From: CALECP01 sp964389925
GTDB taxonomy: Bacteria; Chloroflexota; Anaerolineae; Promineifilales; Promineifilaceae
Assembly (NCBI GenBank): GCA_964389925.1
Contig: CAYMGE010000027.1
Location: 1-64,000 of the forward strand
Length of the DNA stretch: 64,000 bases
Reading direction: 5' to 3'
Shown here piece by piece: positions 1-7,934 of this stretch (positions within the stretch are counted from its first letter, which is position 1; every line of letters starts with the position of its first letter). A program made the position numbers and the translations under genes. The notes under the pieces were generated by a model. That model saw only the letters and a program-made list of their open reading frames with translations. It had not been told where the DNA came from and ran no database searches.

Positions 1-204
1 GCGGTCACCCTGCCTCCTCTTAATCTTCTTTTCCCCTGTTTTTTGGGAAGATACCAATAAATGCTCTAAACCAGCGTGGTTAAACGCAGCAAGCAGAGCA
101 TCATAAATCGCCTTTACCTCTAACCGCTCACTTGGTGTTATTTCTTCATATCGTGGCAGTGTGTCTTGAAAAGCCTTTAGCTCCTCACGTTCGAGCAGTT
201 GCAT
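1..204 (-). CDS. Partial hypothetical protein, first 68 residues only; runs off the left edge
   Basis: An open frame on the minus strand starts at an ATG at 204 and stays open to base 1, giving 68 residues that begin MQLLEREELKAFQDTLPRYE and end in a lysine/arginine-rich stretch. A stop lies in frame shortly upstream of the ATG, so this is the likely start. Codons fit a real gene: charged and helical, without low complexity. It follows the trypsin-like gene on the same strand after 65 bases and is probably the last visible member of that operon. I do not recognise the family. A short helical N-terminus in this position could be another adaptor or effector-associated domain, but that is inference from context only. 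Confidence 0.6.
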   Translation of the reverse strand, partial: MQLLEREELKAFQDTLPRYEEITPSERLEVKAIYDALLAAFNHAGLEHLLVSSQKTGEKKIKRRQGDR

Positions 205-269
205 GTACGTTTTGGATTATCGTCGCTCTGCAACTGTTGTGCCAACCTTCCTCAACTGCGGCCCAAAAG

Positions 270-2396
270 CTATCGTTGCAGATGGGTCGCAATCATCATT
301 TTCAACTCTGCAAGGTTACGATAGGGTCGCACGTTCATCCCCTGCATCAGTTGTGCAAGTCTGCCCTCATGCGGGTTCTGTAGCCGAACAATCGTTAGGC
401 CGAGACTCATCGCAATCCCTTGCGCCAGAAATGAGACAGAATCCGCCTTTTGCTCCGCCCGAAAGATGCCAAACGGGGCAGCCTGAATCGCCTGAACGAT
501 GTCGTCCAACGTAGACACAAAGCGGAACGTTCGCCCATCCTCCGTCAGGTAGTTGGCAAGCTCTCCATCATATCCCCCCACTATCGTCACATCATACCCA
601 GATTCCCCCAGCACCTCCGCAATTTCCAGCGTAAAATCGATCTCATCAATCCCGCCGTGCGATAAGAGAACGGAGCGACCCTTTGGCGCAGTTTGTATCG
701 GCAGATAGTATGTGCTGGCTTCAAAGAGGTACTGTTCGGTAAATCGACCTAGCTCACGCATTAAGGCACGATAGCTTCGCATCTCAAAAAAATCCAGCCC
801 CGCAACCAGTGGCGGCATATGAGCATCGCGCTCCTTGACCAAGACAAAGGGGCGACCCATTCCCAACGCGAGACCAAGCTGTAGATAGATGGTGGGATTT
901 TGGCTTGTGGGCAGCAGATACACGCCAAACGGTGTTTCTCGAATCAACGCGCTTATCTTGCACAACATGTACCCGCCCCGATAGTCAGACTTTGCATGAA
1001 CGGGCGACAATCCCGTATCAGCGAGACTGCGTTCGAGCGCACGTTCAAAGTCACCGCTTTGCGCGTTGAACTCCTGCGCCAAGTAATACTCTGTCGGGCG
1101 AACCTGCAACTGATAGCCACCACACAACCCTTCTCTCGCAAAAATCTGTTCCCGCCGAGCGTTCTCAATGGAGACTTGCAGCCGTTTGGCGAGGGTTGTT
1201 TTCGGCCGATTCACCCCCAACCGGCTCCGCAACGCGATCTCGTCCGTCAGTTGGAGCGGCAACTCAGGCCAAATATCTTCAAACCAATCAATCGGCAACG
1301 CAAATGATTCATCGCGCATCGGGGCCTTGTCCGTGTAGTAAGTGGCAGACACGACACCGACGACATGATTTAGCGCGTCGTCATACAGTGGCGCACCGCT
1401 CATGCCGCGATCAATTTGCTTCGAGTCAAACTGTAGCCACCCGTCATCATCTGACCCGTGTATCAGACCTGCTGCCCATTTGCCACTCTTCTGAAACGGC
1501 TTGGGATAGCCATACGCACGAAAGCGATTGCCAGAACTAGCCGCGCTGCCACAGATAGGCAAAGGTGAAACGTCGTCGGGCAGCGTCCCATCGAAGTGCA
1601 ACACCGCCGTATCATGATCCTTATGTCGCTTCCACACCGTCGCCCGTGCTTGCTGCTGGTTGATGGAAAAGGTAAATGCGACCGACTCGACTCCCCTGAC
1701 ACAATGTTCACACGTCAAGATATGTCGGTTTGTGACAAAGAATCCCGTCGCCTTTGGTCGCCCCGCCTGATCGAGAATTTTGATCGTCGCGTCGCGTATT
1801 TCTGATTGTGGCGTGCGGTGCGTCACTCGCTGCGTCTCTGCCAACAATTTCTGCGTGTTGGCCTCCATTTCGTCGAGTATGGTCTGTGTCTGATCGCTCA
1901 ATTCGAGCAAAATACCGATTTGAGCAATGTCAGCGTGTCTGATCAGCACCTGTCGAAAGCACTCCAAGAAGTTCGGGACAATCGACATCAAATCAATCGC
2001 CTTCCCCTGCGCTTTGCGCTGCTCAAGGTAGAGACGATTCAAGCCTGTGCTGAAATGCTCGGCGACAGCCGCTTGCATAACCGCTTCGTCGATCTGCTTG
2101 TGTGCGAGGATATTTCGGCCGATCTCCCTCCCAACCGCCTCATCACGAAAAAGCCCCAAAACACCGCTAATTGCGTAGTCGGGATACGTCTCAAAATATA
2201 GACGGAGAGCCTGCTCCGTCACGTCACGCAGCTTGTCTTGAAATGTGGGATCGAGCAATCCCATGTGTTTGAGAATTCGGCCGATGCGTGTCCCTTCTAA
2301 ATTCTGAGCGTAATGTCGCGTCACTTCGGCTGCGAGGCTGGCAAGTGCGCCCCCTGCTATTGCCGTCGGCGCAAAGGCGGCTGGAATGATGCTCAT
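270..2396 (-). CDS. Trypsin-like serine protease with N-terminal helical domain and C-terminal tandem TIR/NDT-like domains
   Basis: This 708-residue protein has three parts. Residues 1-190 are helical and resemble the helical front ends of NACHT/STAND-type proteins. Residues about 195-390 are a trypsin-like (S1) domain with an apparently intact triad: His231 in TCEHCV, Asp262 in HDTAVL and Ser333 in RGMSGAPL. Residues about 420-708 are two Rossmann-like domains of the nucleoside-deoxyribosyltransferase/TIR-like kind, shared with two neighbours. In the first, the usual Glu is replaced by Gln506 (IYLQLG), so that copy may bind rather than cleave. The ATG at 2396 has a GGTGAAAG box and lies 8 bases after the Trypco1 gene. 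No signal peptide is visible, so a cytoplasmic regulated protease is likely. Trypsins of this type are known partners of Trypco and effector-associated domains in conflict systems. Confidence 0.88.
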   Translation of the reverse strand: MSIIPAAFAPTAIAGGALASLAAEVTRHYAQNLEGTRIGRILKHMGLLDPTFQDKLRDVTEQALRLYFETYPDYAISGVLGLFRDEAVGREIGRNILAHKQIDEAVMQAAVAEHFSTGLNRLYLEQRKAQGKAIDLMSIVPNFLECFRQVLIRHADIAQIGILLELSDQTQTILDEMEANTQKLLAETQRVTHRTPQSEIRDATIKILDQAGRPKATGFFVTNRHILTCEHCVRGVESVAFTFSINQQQARATVWKRHKDHDTAVLHFDGTLPDDVSPLPICGSAASSGNRFRAYGYPKPFQKSGKWAAGLIHGSDDDGWLQFDSKQIDRGMSGAPLYDDALNHVVGVVSATYYTDKAPMRDESFALPIDWFEDIWPELPLQLTDEIALRSRLGVNRPKTTLAKRLQVSIENARREQIFAREGLCGGYQLQVRPTEYYLAQEFNAQSGDFERALERSLADTGLSPVHAKSDYRGGYMLCKISALIRETPFGVYLLPTSQNPTIYLQLGLALGMGRPFVLVKERDAHMPPLVAGLDFFEMRSYRALMRELGRFTEQYLFEASTYYLPIQTAPKGRSVLLSHGGIDEIDFTLEIAEVLGESGYDVTIVGGYDGELANYLTEDGRTFRFVSTLDDIVQAIQAAPFGIFRAEQKADSVSFLAQGIAMSLGLTIVRLQNPHEGRLAQLMQGMNVRPYRNLAELKMMIATHLQR

Positions 2397-2404
2397 CTTT
2401 CACC

Positions 2405-2722
2405 CTACCCTGTATTTGCTTGCGATTTTTTCCAAGTCAGCTTGACCGACAAATGCCCCTCACCTGATGCTTTGCTGATAAACGGAATGCTGCCCTCCGC
2501 CCCAAATTTCAGCCCAAACGACACTTCGGCTTCCTGCATGTCTAGGTCATCAGTCGCCGCACGCACTTTCGCGCCCATGTAGCGAATCGCAACCATCGCA
2601 TTGTCAATCGCGTTCATCGACAATTGCGCGAGTTCGGCAGGCGACAAACTGGCTTCAACAATACCCTGCTCGCTCTCAGGAATTTCTATCAACAATTGAA
2701 CTTCATTACTTCCTTCTGACAT
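2405..2722 (-). CDS. Trypco1-like small protein (CU044_2847 family)
   Basis: This small acidic protein of 105 residues begins with a beta-rich segment (VQLLIEIPE), has a helical middle (LSMNAIDNAMVAIRYM) and ends in a signature resembling the CU044_2847/Trypco1 family: EVSFGLKFGAEGSIPFISKA, then GHLSVKLTW. The family is known as a single-domain partner encoded next to trypsin-like proteases in bacterial conflict loci, where it is thought to present substrate or couple sensing to proteolysis. Here it sits immediately before the trypsin gene. The ATG at 2722 has a GGAGTG box. It is likely co-translated with the protease and is its best candidate partner or substrate. The family call is made from remembered motifs, not a profile search. 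Confidence 0.82.
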   Translation of the reverse strand: MSEGSNEVQLLIEIPESEQGIVEASLSPAELAQLSMNAIDNAMVAIRYMGAKVRAATDDLDMQEAEVSFGLKFGAEGSIPFISKASGEGHLSVKLTWKKSQANTG

Positions 2723-2756
2723 ATCACACTCCTATGATTTTAGTCTTTCGCTCAAT

Positions 2757-4235
2757 CTATAAGGAAACCCATCTCGCAAAGTTATCATTCAATGTTCGGA
2801 AATCTGAGAATGAAAAGACGTTCAGCCCCTTCAAATCAGTCGGTACAGAACTCGTATCGCGGCGAATAAGAACACCTTTGCTGTTTTGGGACATGGCAAT
2901 ACCGAAAGCAATGAATGCATTAGCATCGGCCGAGCTTTCGACCCGATAAAACCCAATCCGCGCCGCCTGAATCGCGCTGACCGTCTCATCCAGCGTCGTC
3001 GCAAATTCGTATTCGATCCCTTCTTGGCTCAGATAGTCCGCCAGCTTCGCGTCGTACTCTGCCAAAATGACCGCTTTGTAGCCGCGCTGCTTGAGAAATT
3101 CACCGACGGTGATGGTGAAGTCAGCATACATCGGAACATTGCCGTGTGCGATGACGGCGGTTTGGGTTTGGGTGGCTGGGGGGTGGGTTTTCGGCCGAAA
3201 TTCCCCAATCTCCGTCACGTACTCCTGTAACAACCCGCCCAATTCATAGCGCGTCTCCAAGTAGCTGTTGATCTGGTAGTACTCCAACCCTTGCGCCAGC
3301 CGTGCGACCTTCGCTTGACGATCCTTGACGAGGACAAACGGCCGACCCAACCCCAGCGCAATCCCCAATTCGAGATAGACGTTGCGATTTTGGCTCCGCG
3401 ACAATTGGTAAACACCAAACGGCGTGCGCTGGATCAACGCGCTGATTTTGCACAGCAGCGCACCGCTGCCGATAAAATCATCGGCACGAATCGACTGATA
3501 GCCCAAGCTGCTCAACGACTTTTCAATCGCGTCGCGCAGGTCGTCTTTGCTGGCGTTAAACTCTTGGGCGATGAAGTAGCGGTCGGGTAGCGGCTTAAGG
3601 GCAACACCTTGACAGAGACCGCCTTGATCAAACATTGTGCGGGATTGTTGGAGGGTGGCGGTGATTTGGGGAATCGGCCGATTCACATGCAACTGCGCCG
3701 CCAACTCCCCCTCTTTCTCAATCGCATGTTCCGCCAAAAACCGCTCCGCAAACGCCGCAAGCTCCCGATTCCCTTCATTCGCTGCCCGCGCCGCCACAAC
3801 CAACTCCCGCACCCATTTCTCCCGCTCCGCTACGTCGATTAGATCAAATATCTCCTGTGTCAACGAATTGCATGCAACAAGTCTATCTAATTTGCGATCC
3901 AGCTCAAATCGCAGCATTCGCGTCAAACTGGCGCGATCAAATGCATCCAGAAGCGCATCATGGAGTTGCTTATACTCATTCCTGGTCAATTTGGATTGCC
4001 CTTGCTTATCACCAGAAGACTGCAGCCTTTCTACAAGAGCAGCATTATTTTCTGCGTCATTTGCCAGTAATTGTGCGTCTATCCCCGCAATTTTCTCTTT
4101 CAACTCATCTATCGCAATAAGGATGTGCGGTGGGGCGTATAAACCCAATTTTGCATATTGAATCTCATATTGCTTAAGAACTTTTTGGTGTTCTCTCCGC
4201 AAATCGCGGAGATGCTTGATTTCATCGCTGTCCAT
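2757..4235 (-). CDS. EAD1 effector-associated-domain protein with tandem TIR/NDT-like domains
   Basis: Of 492 residues, 1-60 form a coiled coil containing LYAPPHILIAID, a segment common in Chloroflexota and cyanobacterial STAND/TIR proteins. Residues about 80-165 match Effector-Associated Domain 1: LHDALLDAF, a FELDRKLDRL helix, IFDLIDVAE, and ARAANEGN. EAD1 domains are known as homotypic adaptors that bring effectors to a core protein in conflict systems. Residues about 205-492 are two TIR/nucleoside-deoxyribosyltransferase-like domains. The first keeps Glu289 (NVYLELGIALGLGRP) where catalytic or ligand-binding Glu sits in these families. The second lacks it. The ATG at 4235 has an AGGAGC box. 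The neighbouring protease has the same tandem pair with Gln in place of this Glu, so this protein is the better candidate for an active NAD- or nucleotide-cleaving effector. Confidence 0.85.
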   Translation of the reverse strand: MDSDEIKHLRDLRREHQKVLKQYEIQYAKLGLYAPPHILIAIDELKEKIAGIDAQLLANDAENNAALVERLQSSGDKQGQSKLTRNEYKQLHDALLDAFDRASLTRMLRFELDRKLDRLVACNSLTQEIFDLIDVAEREKWVRELVVAARAANEGNRELAAFAERFLAEHAIEKEGELAAQLHVNRPIPQITATLQQSRTMFDQGGLCQGVALKPLPDRYFIAQEFNASKDDLRDAIEKSLSSLGYQSIRADDFIGSGALLCKISALIQRTPFGVYQLSRSQNRNVYLELGIALGLGRPFVLVKDRQAKVARLAQGLEYYQINSYLETRYELGGLLQEYVTEIGEFRPKTHPPATQTQTAVIAHGNVPMYADFTITVGEFLKQRGYKAVILAEYDAKLADYLSQEGIEYEFATTLDETVSAIQAARIGFYRVESSADANAFIAFGIAMSQNSKGVLIRRDTSSVPTDLKGLNVFSFSDFRTLNDNFARWVSL

Positions 4236-4265
4236 CTTATGCTTGCTCCTATCGCTCCATCATTT

Positions 4266-5339
4266 TTAATCAAAATGTAAAGTCAAATGAAAACTTGCGT
4301 GGTGGGAAGATGTGCGTTCATTGGGAAACCAGATTCCATCTATCTGCCCTTCTGCTTCAATCACCGCATAGTACCATCCTTTGATCTGTGAATGACCGTG
4401 CAAATGTTGAGTCTCGGTGAATTTGACATAGGTTTTGTTGGAATCAAATTTGACATTTGAAATACCACTCCACTTATCGCCGCTTGGATTTGAGGCACGA
4501 TCCGTAACAATTTCACCTTTGACTCGATTGACTGCACCGCTATCTGGATAAGTTGTCTCGCCTGAAAAACGCCCTGCCTTTAATTCATCTATACTCAAAA
4601 TCATCATAACCGAATTTCTGTGGCTGTATGAGTAAAGACCTTCCCATCTTTGCGGCAAGTTTGCGAAGAACGGAGCTTGTTCTTCTGCGGCACGCTTTTC
4701 ATCTAGAAGTTGTTGAAACAAATGAGTTAACTCATTTGCTTCTTTATCATTCTGCCAAATTGTTGTGGTTTCCTCTAACCACTGAACGATAATTCTGATG
4801 CTGGATAAGTTGATATTTTGGCGAATGAGACGCGCTGTTTCATTTGGATCAAGACGGAATGCGCGAATGATACGTTGAACCGCACGGGAGCGAATGTCGG
4901 CATCTCCCTGAATGTAATTCAATTCCAAATCAAGTAGCGTCTCAGTTGCTATTTGCGTTCTAACTGCCCGGTGGTGTTCTTCGACTCTTTCAATATCCAT
5001 CCCAAGTTTCAAACGCTCGAGTTCCAAACGTGTTTTATCAACAATTGAAAGCCAGCCAGAGGATTGATTCCATGTCTGTGCAACGAGCAAACGATACTCT
5101 ACCTCAGCCAATGGTAAGTCTTGTTCAACCGCCTTAGTTCTCAATTTTGCAAGTTGTGCCTCCCTTTGCTCAATCTGGTCAGTCGCATTTGTTATCTGTT
5201 GAAGAACATAGGGCGGAACGAAAGCAGAGCCAAATTGAGCTGCTTGAAGTTCAAGCTGACGAAGCTGTTTTTTCAGAATCGCTATAATCTTCTCTTTCGA
5301 GCTAATGTCTTCTTGAATCTCTTGGATTTGAGCGTTCAT
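4266..5339 (-). CDS. Coiled-coil protein with beta-rich C-terminal domain, first gene of the conflict operon
   Basis: The protein has 357 residues. The first 60 or so form a coiled coil with the segment FVPPYVLQQI, parallel to the PPHIL segment in the EAD1 protein next to it. A helical middle part reaches about residue 220. The last 130 residues are beta-rich and start at RWEGLYSYSHRN, with an internal KGWYYAVIEAEGQIDGIWF stretch. This looks like a small lipocalin-like or jelly-roll domain, but I do not recognise the family. The gene heads the minus-strand operon. Its ATG at 5339 has a strong AGGAGAACACA leader. It contains no TCGGCCGA copy, unlike most neighbours. A sensor or ligand-binding subunit is plausible; the evidence is context only. 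Confidence 0.7.
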   Translation of the reverse strand: MNAQIQEIQEDISSKEKIIAILKKQLRQLELQAAQFGSAFVPPYVLQQITNATDQIEQREAQLAKLRTKAVEQDLPLAEVEYRLLVAQTWNQSSGWLSIVDKTRLELERLKLGMDIERVEEHHRAVRTQIATETLLDLELNYIQGDADIRSRAVQRIIRAFRLDPNETARLIRQNINLSSIRIIVQWLEETTTIWQNDKEANELTHLFQQLLDEKRAAEEQAPFFANLPQRWEGLYSYSHRNSVMMILSIDELKAGRFSGETTYPDSGAVNRVKGEIVTDRASNPSGDKWSGISNVKFDSNKTYVKFTETQHLHGHSQIKGWYYAVIEAEGQIDGIWFPNERTSSHHASFHLTLHFD

Positions 5340-5446
5340 TGTGTTCTCCTATTTTATTTTCATCGAGAGATAGCACATTATACCAACGGATTTTCGCTGG
5401 TAAACATTGCGTTTACAGTAGACAATTGAGCAAGGAAGTCAGCAAA

Positions 5447-7861
5447 ATGAGCATCACATCAATCAACCGCGAGTTCGATTTTGTCCGCATGGACGGCCTG
5501 CGCCGCGCAACGGGTCGGCCGCCACACGAGTGGGACATCTACATTGTCAAAGAGCTGATCGACAATGCGCTCGATGCGGATGAGCGGCTGTGGCAGCGTG
5601 GGGAGTTGGACGCAATCGACATCAGCGTGGAGGTCGAGTACACGTACATTCCTGAGTTGCAGTCGCGGCAGTTGTTCGTGCGGGTCAGCAATCGTGGGGC
5701 GTTTCCCGTTGAGCAGATTGAGGCGATCTTTTCGACACAGCAGTACACGTCGAGCAAGCAGTTTGGGAAGGGGCTGACACGCGGCGCGTTGGGGAATGCG
5801 CTCAAGACGATTTTGGGGATTCCGTATGCGCTGCGCGAGCGCGTGTCGGGGAGTTGGAAGCCGACGTTGCAGCCGATGACGATTGTCTGTGGGGATGTGG
5901 GTCTTCGGCCGAAATACCACATCGACACCACCGCCCAAACGATCACCTTTTCCTGTCCACAAAAAGCGCAGCGTCGGCCGATTGACGGCACGCGCATCAG
6001 CGTCGGCATCGACTCGTTTGACCAAGAGCGACCGCGCACCCTCGCCGATTGGCAACAGATCGCCGCCCAATACCATCTGTGCAATCCGCACGTCCGCTTT
6101 CAGTGGCGCGTGGCGATTGATGAGGAAGCGTGGCAGTGGGAAACGGCGGTCGATGCGACATGGCACGACAAATACGCGGGACAGCCGCCGATTCACTGGT
6201 ATGCCGTCACCTTTCACGAACTGCTCGGCGCACTGTTTCGGCAACATGGTGGGGATGAATTGCCGTTGGAAGCGGTGACGGCGGCGTTGGCAGGGGTCGA
6301 TGCGGAGAGGGTGGGGGCGGTTTTCGGCCGAAATCACATCACCCCAGCCGATCTCGACAACCCCCATCTCTATCACAGCTTGGCACAGCAGACGCGCCCG
6401 CTGGATTCGGCCGAATTGGGGCAAATCGGCGCACCTCATCTGACACGCGCCGTCGCCGCCCACTTTGCAACGGAGGGGGCGGTCGTCTATCGACAAACGA
6501 GCGACAGCGACCCCAGCGTGCCGTTTGTGCTTGAGGTGGCGGTGGCGTTTTTGAATGAGGATGCCGCGCCGCAACGCCACATCTGGACAGGCATCAACTT
6601 CACCCCAACCTACGGCGACCCGTTTCTGCGCTCATGGCTGACATCGGCCGCACACGATGACCCCGTTCTCGGCTTGCGCGGCTTGCTCGACAGCTATGGC
6701 ATTGACGACGACACACCATTTGTCCTCTGTCTCCATCTCGTCTGCCCGACCGTCGAACACAACGACTTTAGCAAAACCCAAATCAACCATCTGCCGTTTA
6801 AGCAACACCTCACTGCCGTGCTGGACGACGCATTGAGCGCGTTACAACGTCAGCGTGAGGAGGAGGCGTTGGCGTTGCAGCAAACGATCTTTGCCGCGCT
6901 GGACACGATTCTTGCCCGCGTCGCACAGGGGGAACGCTTTATCATCGCGCAGTTGTTGACGCAGTTGCGGCGTGCGTTGGCAGAGATAGACTCACTGACT
7001 GCATGGCTGGCGCGTCCCGATGTGGACAGCCGCTTGCAGACGTTTATTCTCGACTATCAAAGTCAGCAAACGCGCATGGCGGGACAGGTGGCACGCGCAG
7101 CACTCGGCATCGTGTCGCTACCCGTCCATCCCGACCGCCACATCGCCATGCGGGTTGAGCATCTTTCGGCCGAAATCTTCCCCCATCACCACGTCAACAA
7201 GCTACTCTACATTCCCGCCCCACAGTGGGAAGCCGTCGTTCTCGACAACAACTGGCTCTGCAAACTCGATTGCGCCTTCCTGCACGCCCTCCCCGCCGCC
7301 GCGCTCAAAGCCCCCTTCATCAACTTGCTCACTCAGTCGGATTATCCGCTCATCCTATTGACCGATGAGGCGCAAGAGCCACAACTCACACAGCAGATGC
7401 GCCAATGGGCTGAATCGGCCGCGCTCGACCCAACTCGCATCCACGCGCTGACCGTTGTGGGCAATCTGCACGACTACATGCCCAATGCGCTGTTTGACTG
7501 GCTATGTGAGCAACTGCAACGGCGCGATTTGCCACGCAAGCAGTTGCCCGACCCAGCGCAACTGCGGCAAGATATTCGAGCGCAGATCGATAAATCACTG
7601 CGCGAGATGATCTGGTCGGGATATGAACGACAAATCGCCATCAATCAACTGCTGATTCAACTGGAAACCGCCCATCAACTGCCCGACGCGCTCGACATCG
7701 CCAAACTCGACCAGCAGATACGTGACCGACTCGCCCAACCCGCTTGCAAAACGGCGTACAATACGGAACTGAGTCGCGCCGTCACCGCGTTTTACGAAAG
7801 CTGGATGGCGACGCATGGCATAGAGATTCGCCACACTATCCAGCAACATATCCGCAAATGA
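5447..7861 (+). CDS. GHKL ATPase, topoisomerase VI subunit B-like, with large unassigned C-terminal part
   Basis: The protein has 804 residues. The N-terminus carries a Bergerat ATP-binding fold: N box KELIDNALDA at residues 35-44, then VRVSNRGAFP and a glycine-rich lid GKGLTRGALGNALK at 107-120. The order and spacing resemble topoisomerase VI B-type and MORC-like ATPases rather than histidine kinases. A KTQI-containing segment near residue 460 may be the transducer lysine region. A coiled stretch follows, then an unassigned C-terminal part with LILLTDEAQEPQL, which might be a degenerate Toprim-like fold (guess). A TTG at 5339 would extend the frame, but the ATG at 5447 has a GGAAG box and starts directly before the conserved FDFVRMDGLRRATGR. 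It is divergent from the protease operon and followed by the FHA gene. Confidence 0.82.
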   Translation: MSITSINREFDFVRMDGLRRATGRPPHEWDIYIVKELIDNALDADERLWQRGELDAIDISVEVEYTYIPELQSRQLFVRVSNRGAFPVEQIEAIFSTQQYTSSKQFGKGLTRGALGNALKTILGIPYALRERVSGSWKPTLQPMTIVCGDVGLRPKYHIDTTAQTITFSCPQKAQRRPIDGTRISVGIDSFDQERPRTLADWQQIAAQYHLCNPHVRFQWRVAIDEEAWQWETAVDATWHDKYAGQPPIHWYAVTFHELLGALFRQHGGDELPLEAVTAALAGVDAERVGAVFGRNHITPADLDNPHLYHSLAQQTRPLDSAELGQIGAPHLTRAVAAHFATEGAVVYRQTSDSDPSVPFVLEVAVAFLNEDAAPQRHIWTGINFTPTYGDPFLRSWLTSAAHDDPVLGLRGLLDSYGIDDDTPFVLCLHLVCPTVEHNDFSKTQINHLPFKQHLTAVLDDALSALQRQREEEALALQQTIFAALDTILARVAQGERFIIAQLLTQLRRALAEIDSLTAWLARPDVDSRLQTFILDYQSQQTRMAGQVARAALGIVSLPVHPDRHIAMRVEHLSAEIFPHHHVNKLLYIPAPQWEAVVLDNNWLCKLDCAFLHALPAAALKAPFINLLTQSDYPLILLTDEAQEPQLTQQMRQWAESAALDPTRIHALTVVGNLHDYMPNALFDWLCEQLQRRDLPRKQLPDPAQLRQDIRAQIDKSLREMIWSGYERQIAINQLLIQLETAHQLPDALDIAKLDQQIRDRLAQPACKTAYNTELSRAVTAFYESWMATHGIEIRHTIQQHIRK

Positions 7862-7879
7862 AAGCGAAAGAATGTCAAC

Positions 7880-7917
7880 CCAACTTTCATCCTTCATCCC
7901 TCATCCTTCATCCTTAT
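7880..7917. repeat. Short tandem CATCCTT repeat in the spacer
   Basis: The spacer between the ATPase and FHA genes holds several imperfect copies of a CATCCTT/CATCCCT unit, followed by TTTAGGAG just before the next gene. Simple repeats of this kind recur in other spacers of this window (27.8, 40.3 and 63.0 kb). No function is evident. Confidence 0.6.
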
Positions 7918-7934
7918 TTTAGGAGTCACCCATC

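Noticed and set aside
900..1307. Long open frames antisense to the trypsin, ATPase and cohesin genes
   Set aside because: They are shadows of the real genes, with no ribosome sites, domain motifs or sensible composition.
5339..5446. Upstream TTG extension of the TopoVIB-like ATPase
   Set aside because: The extended residues overlap the divergent gene start and do not look conserved, while the ATG at 5447 has a good ribosome site.
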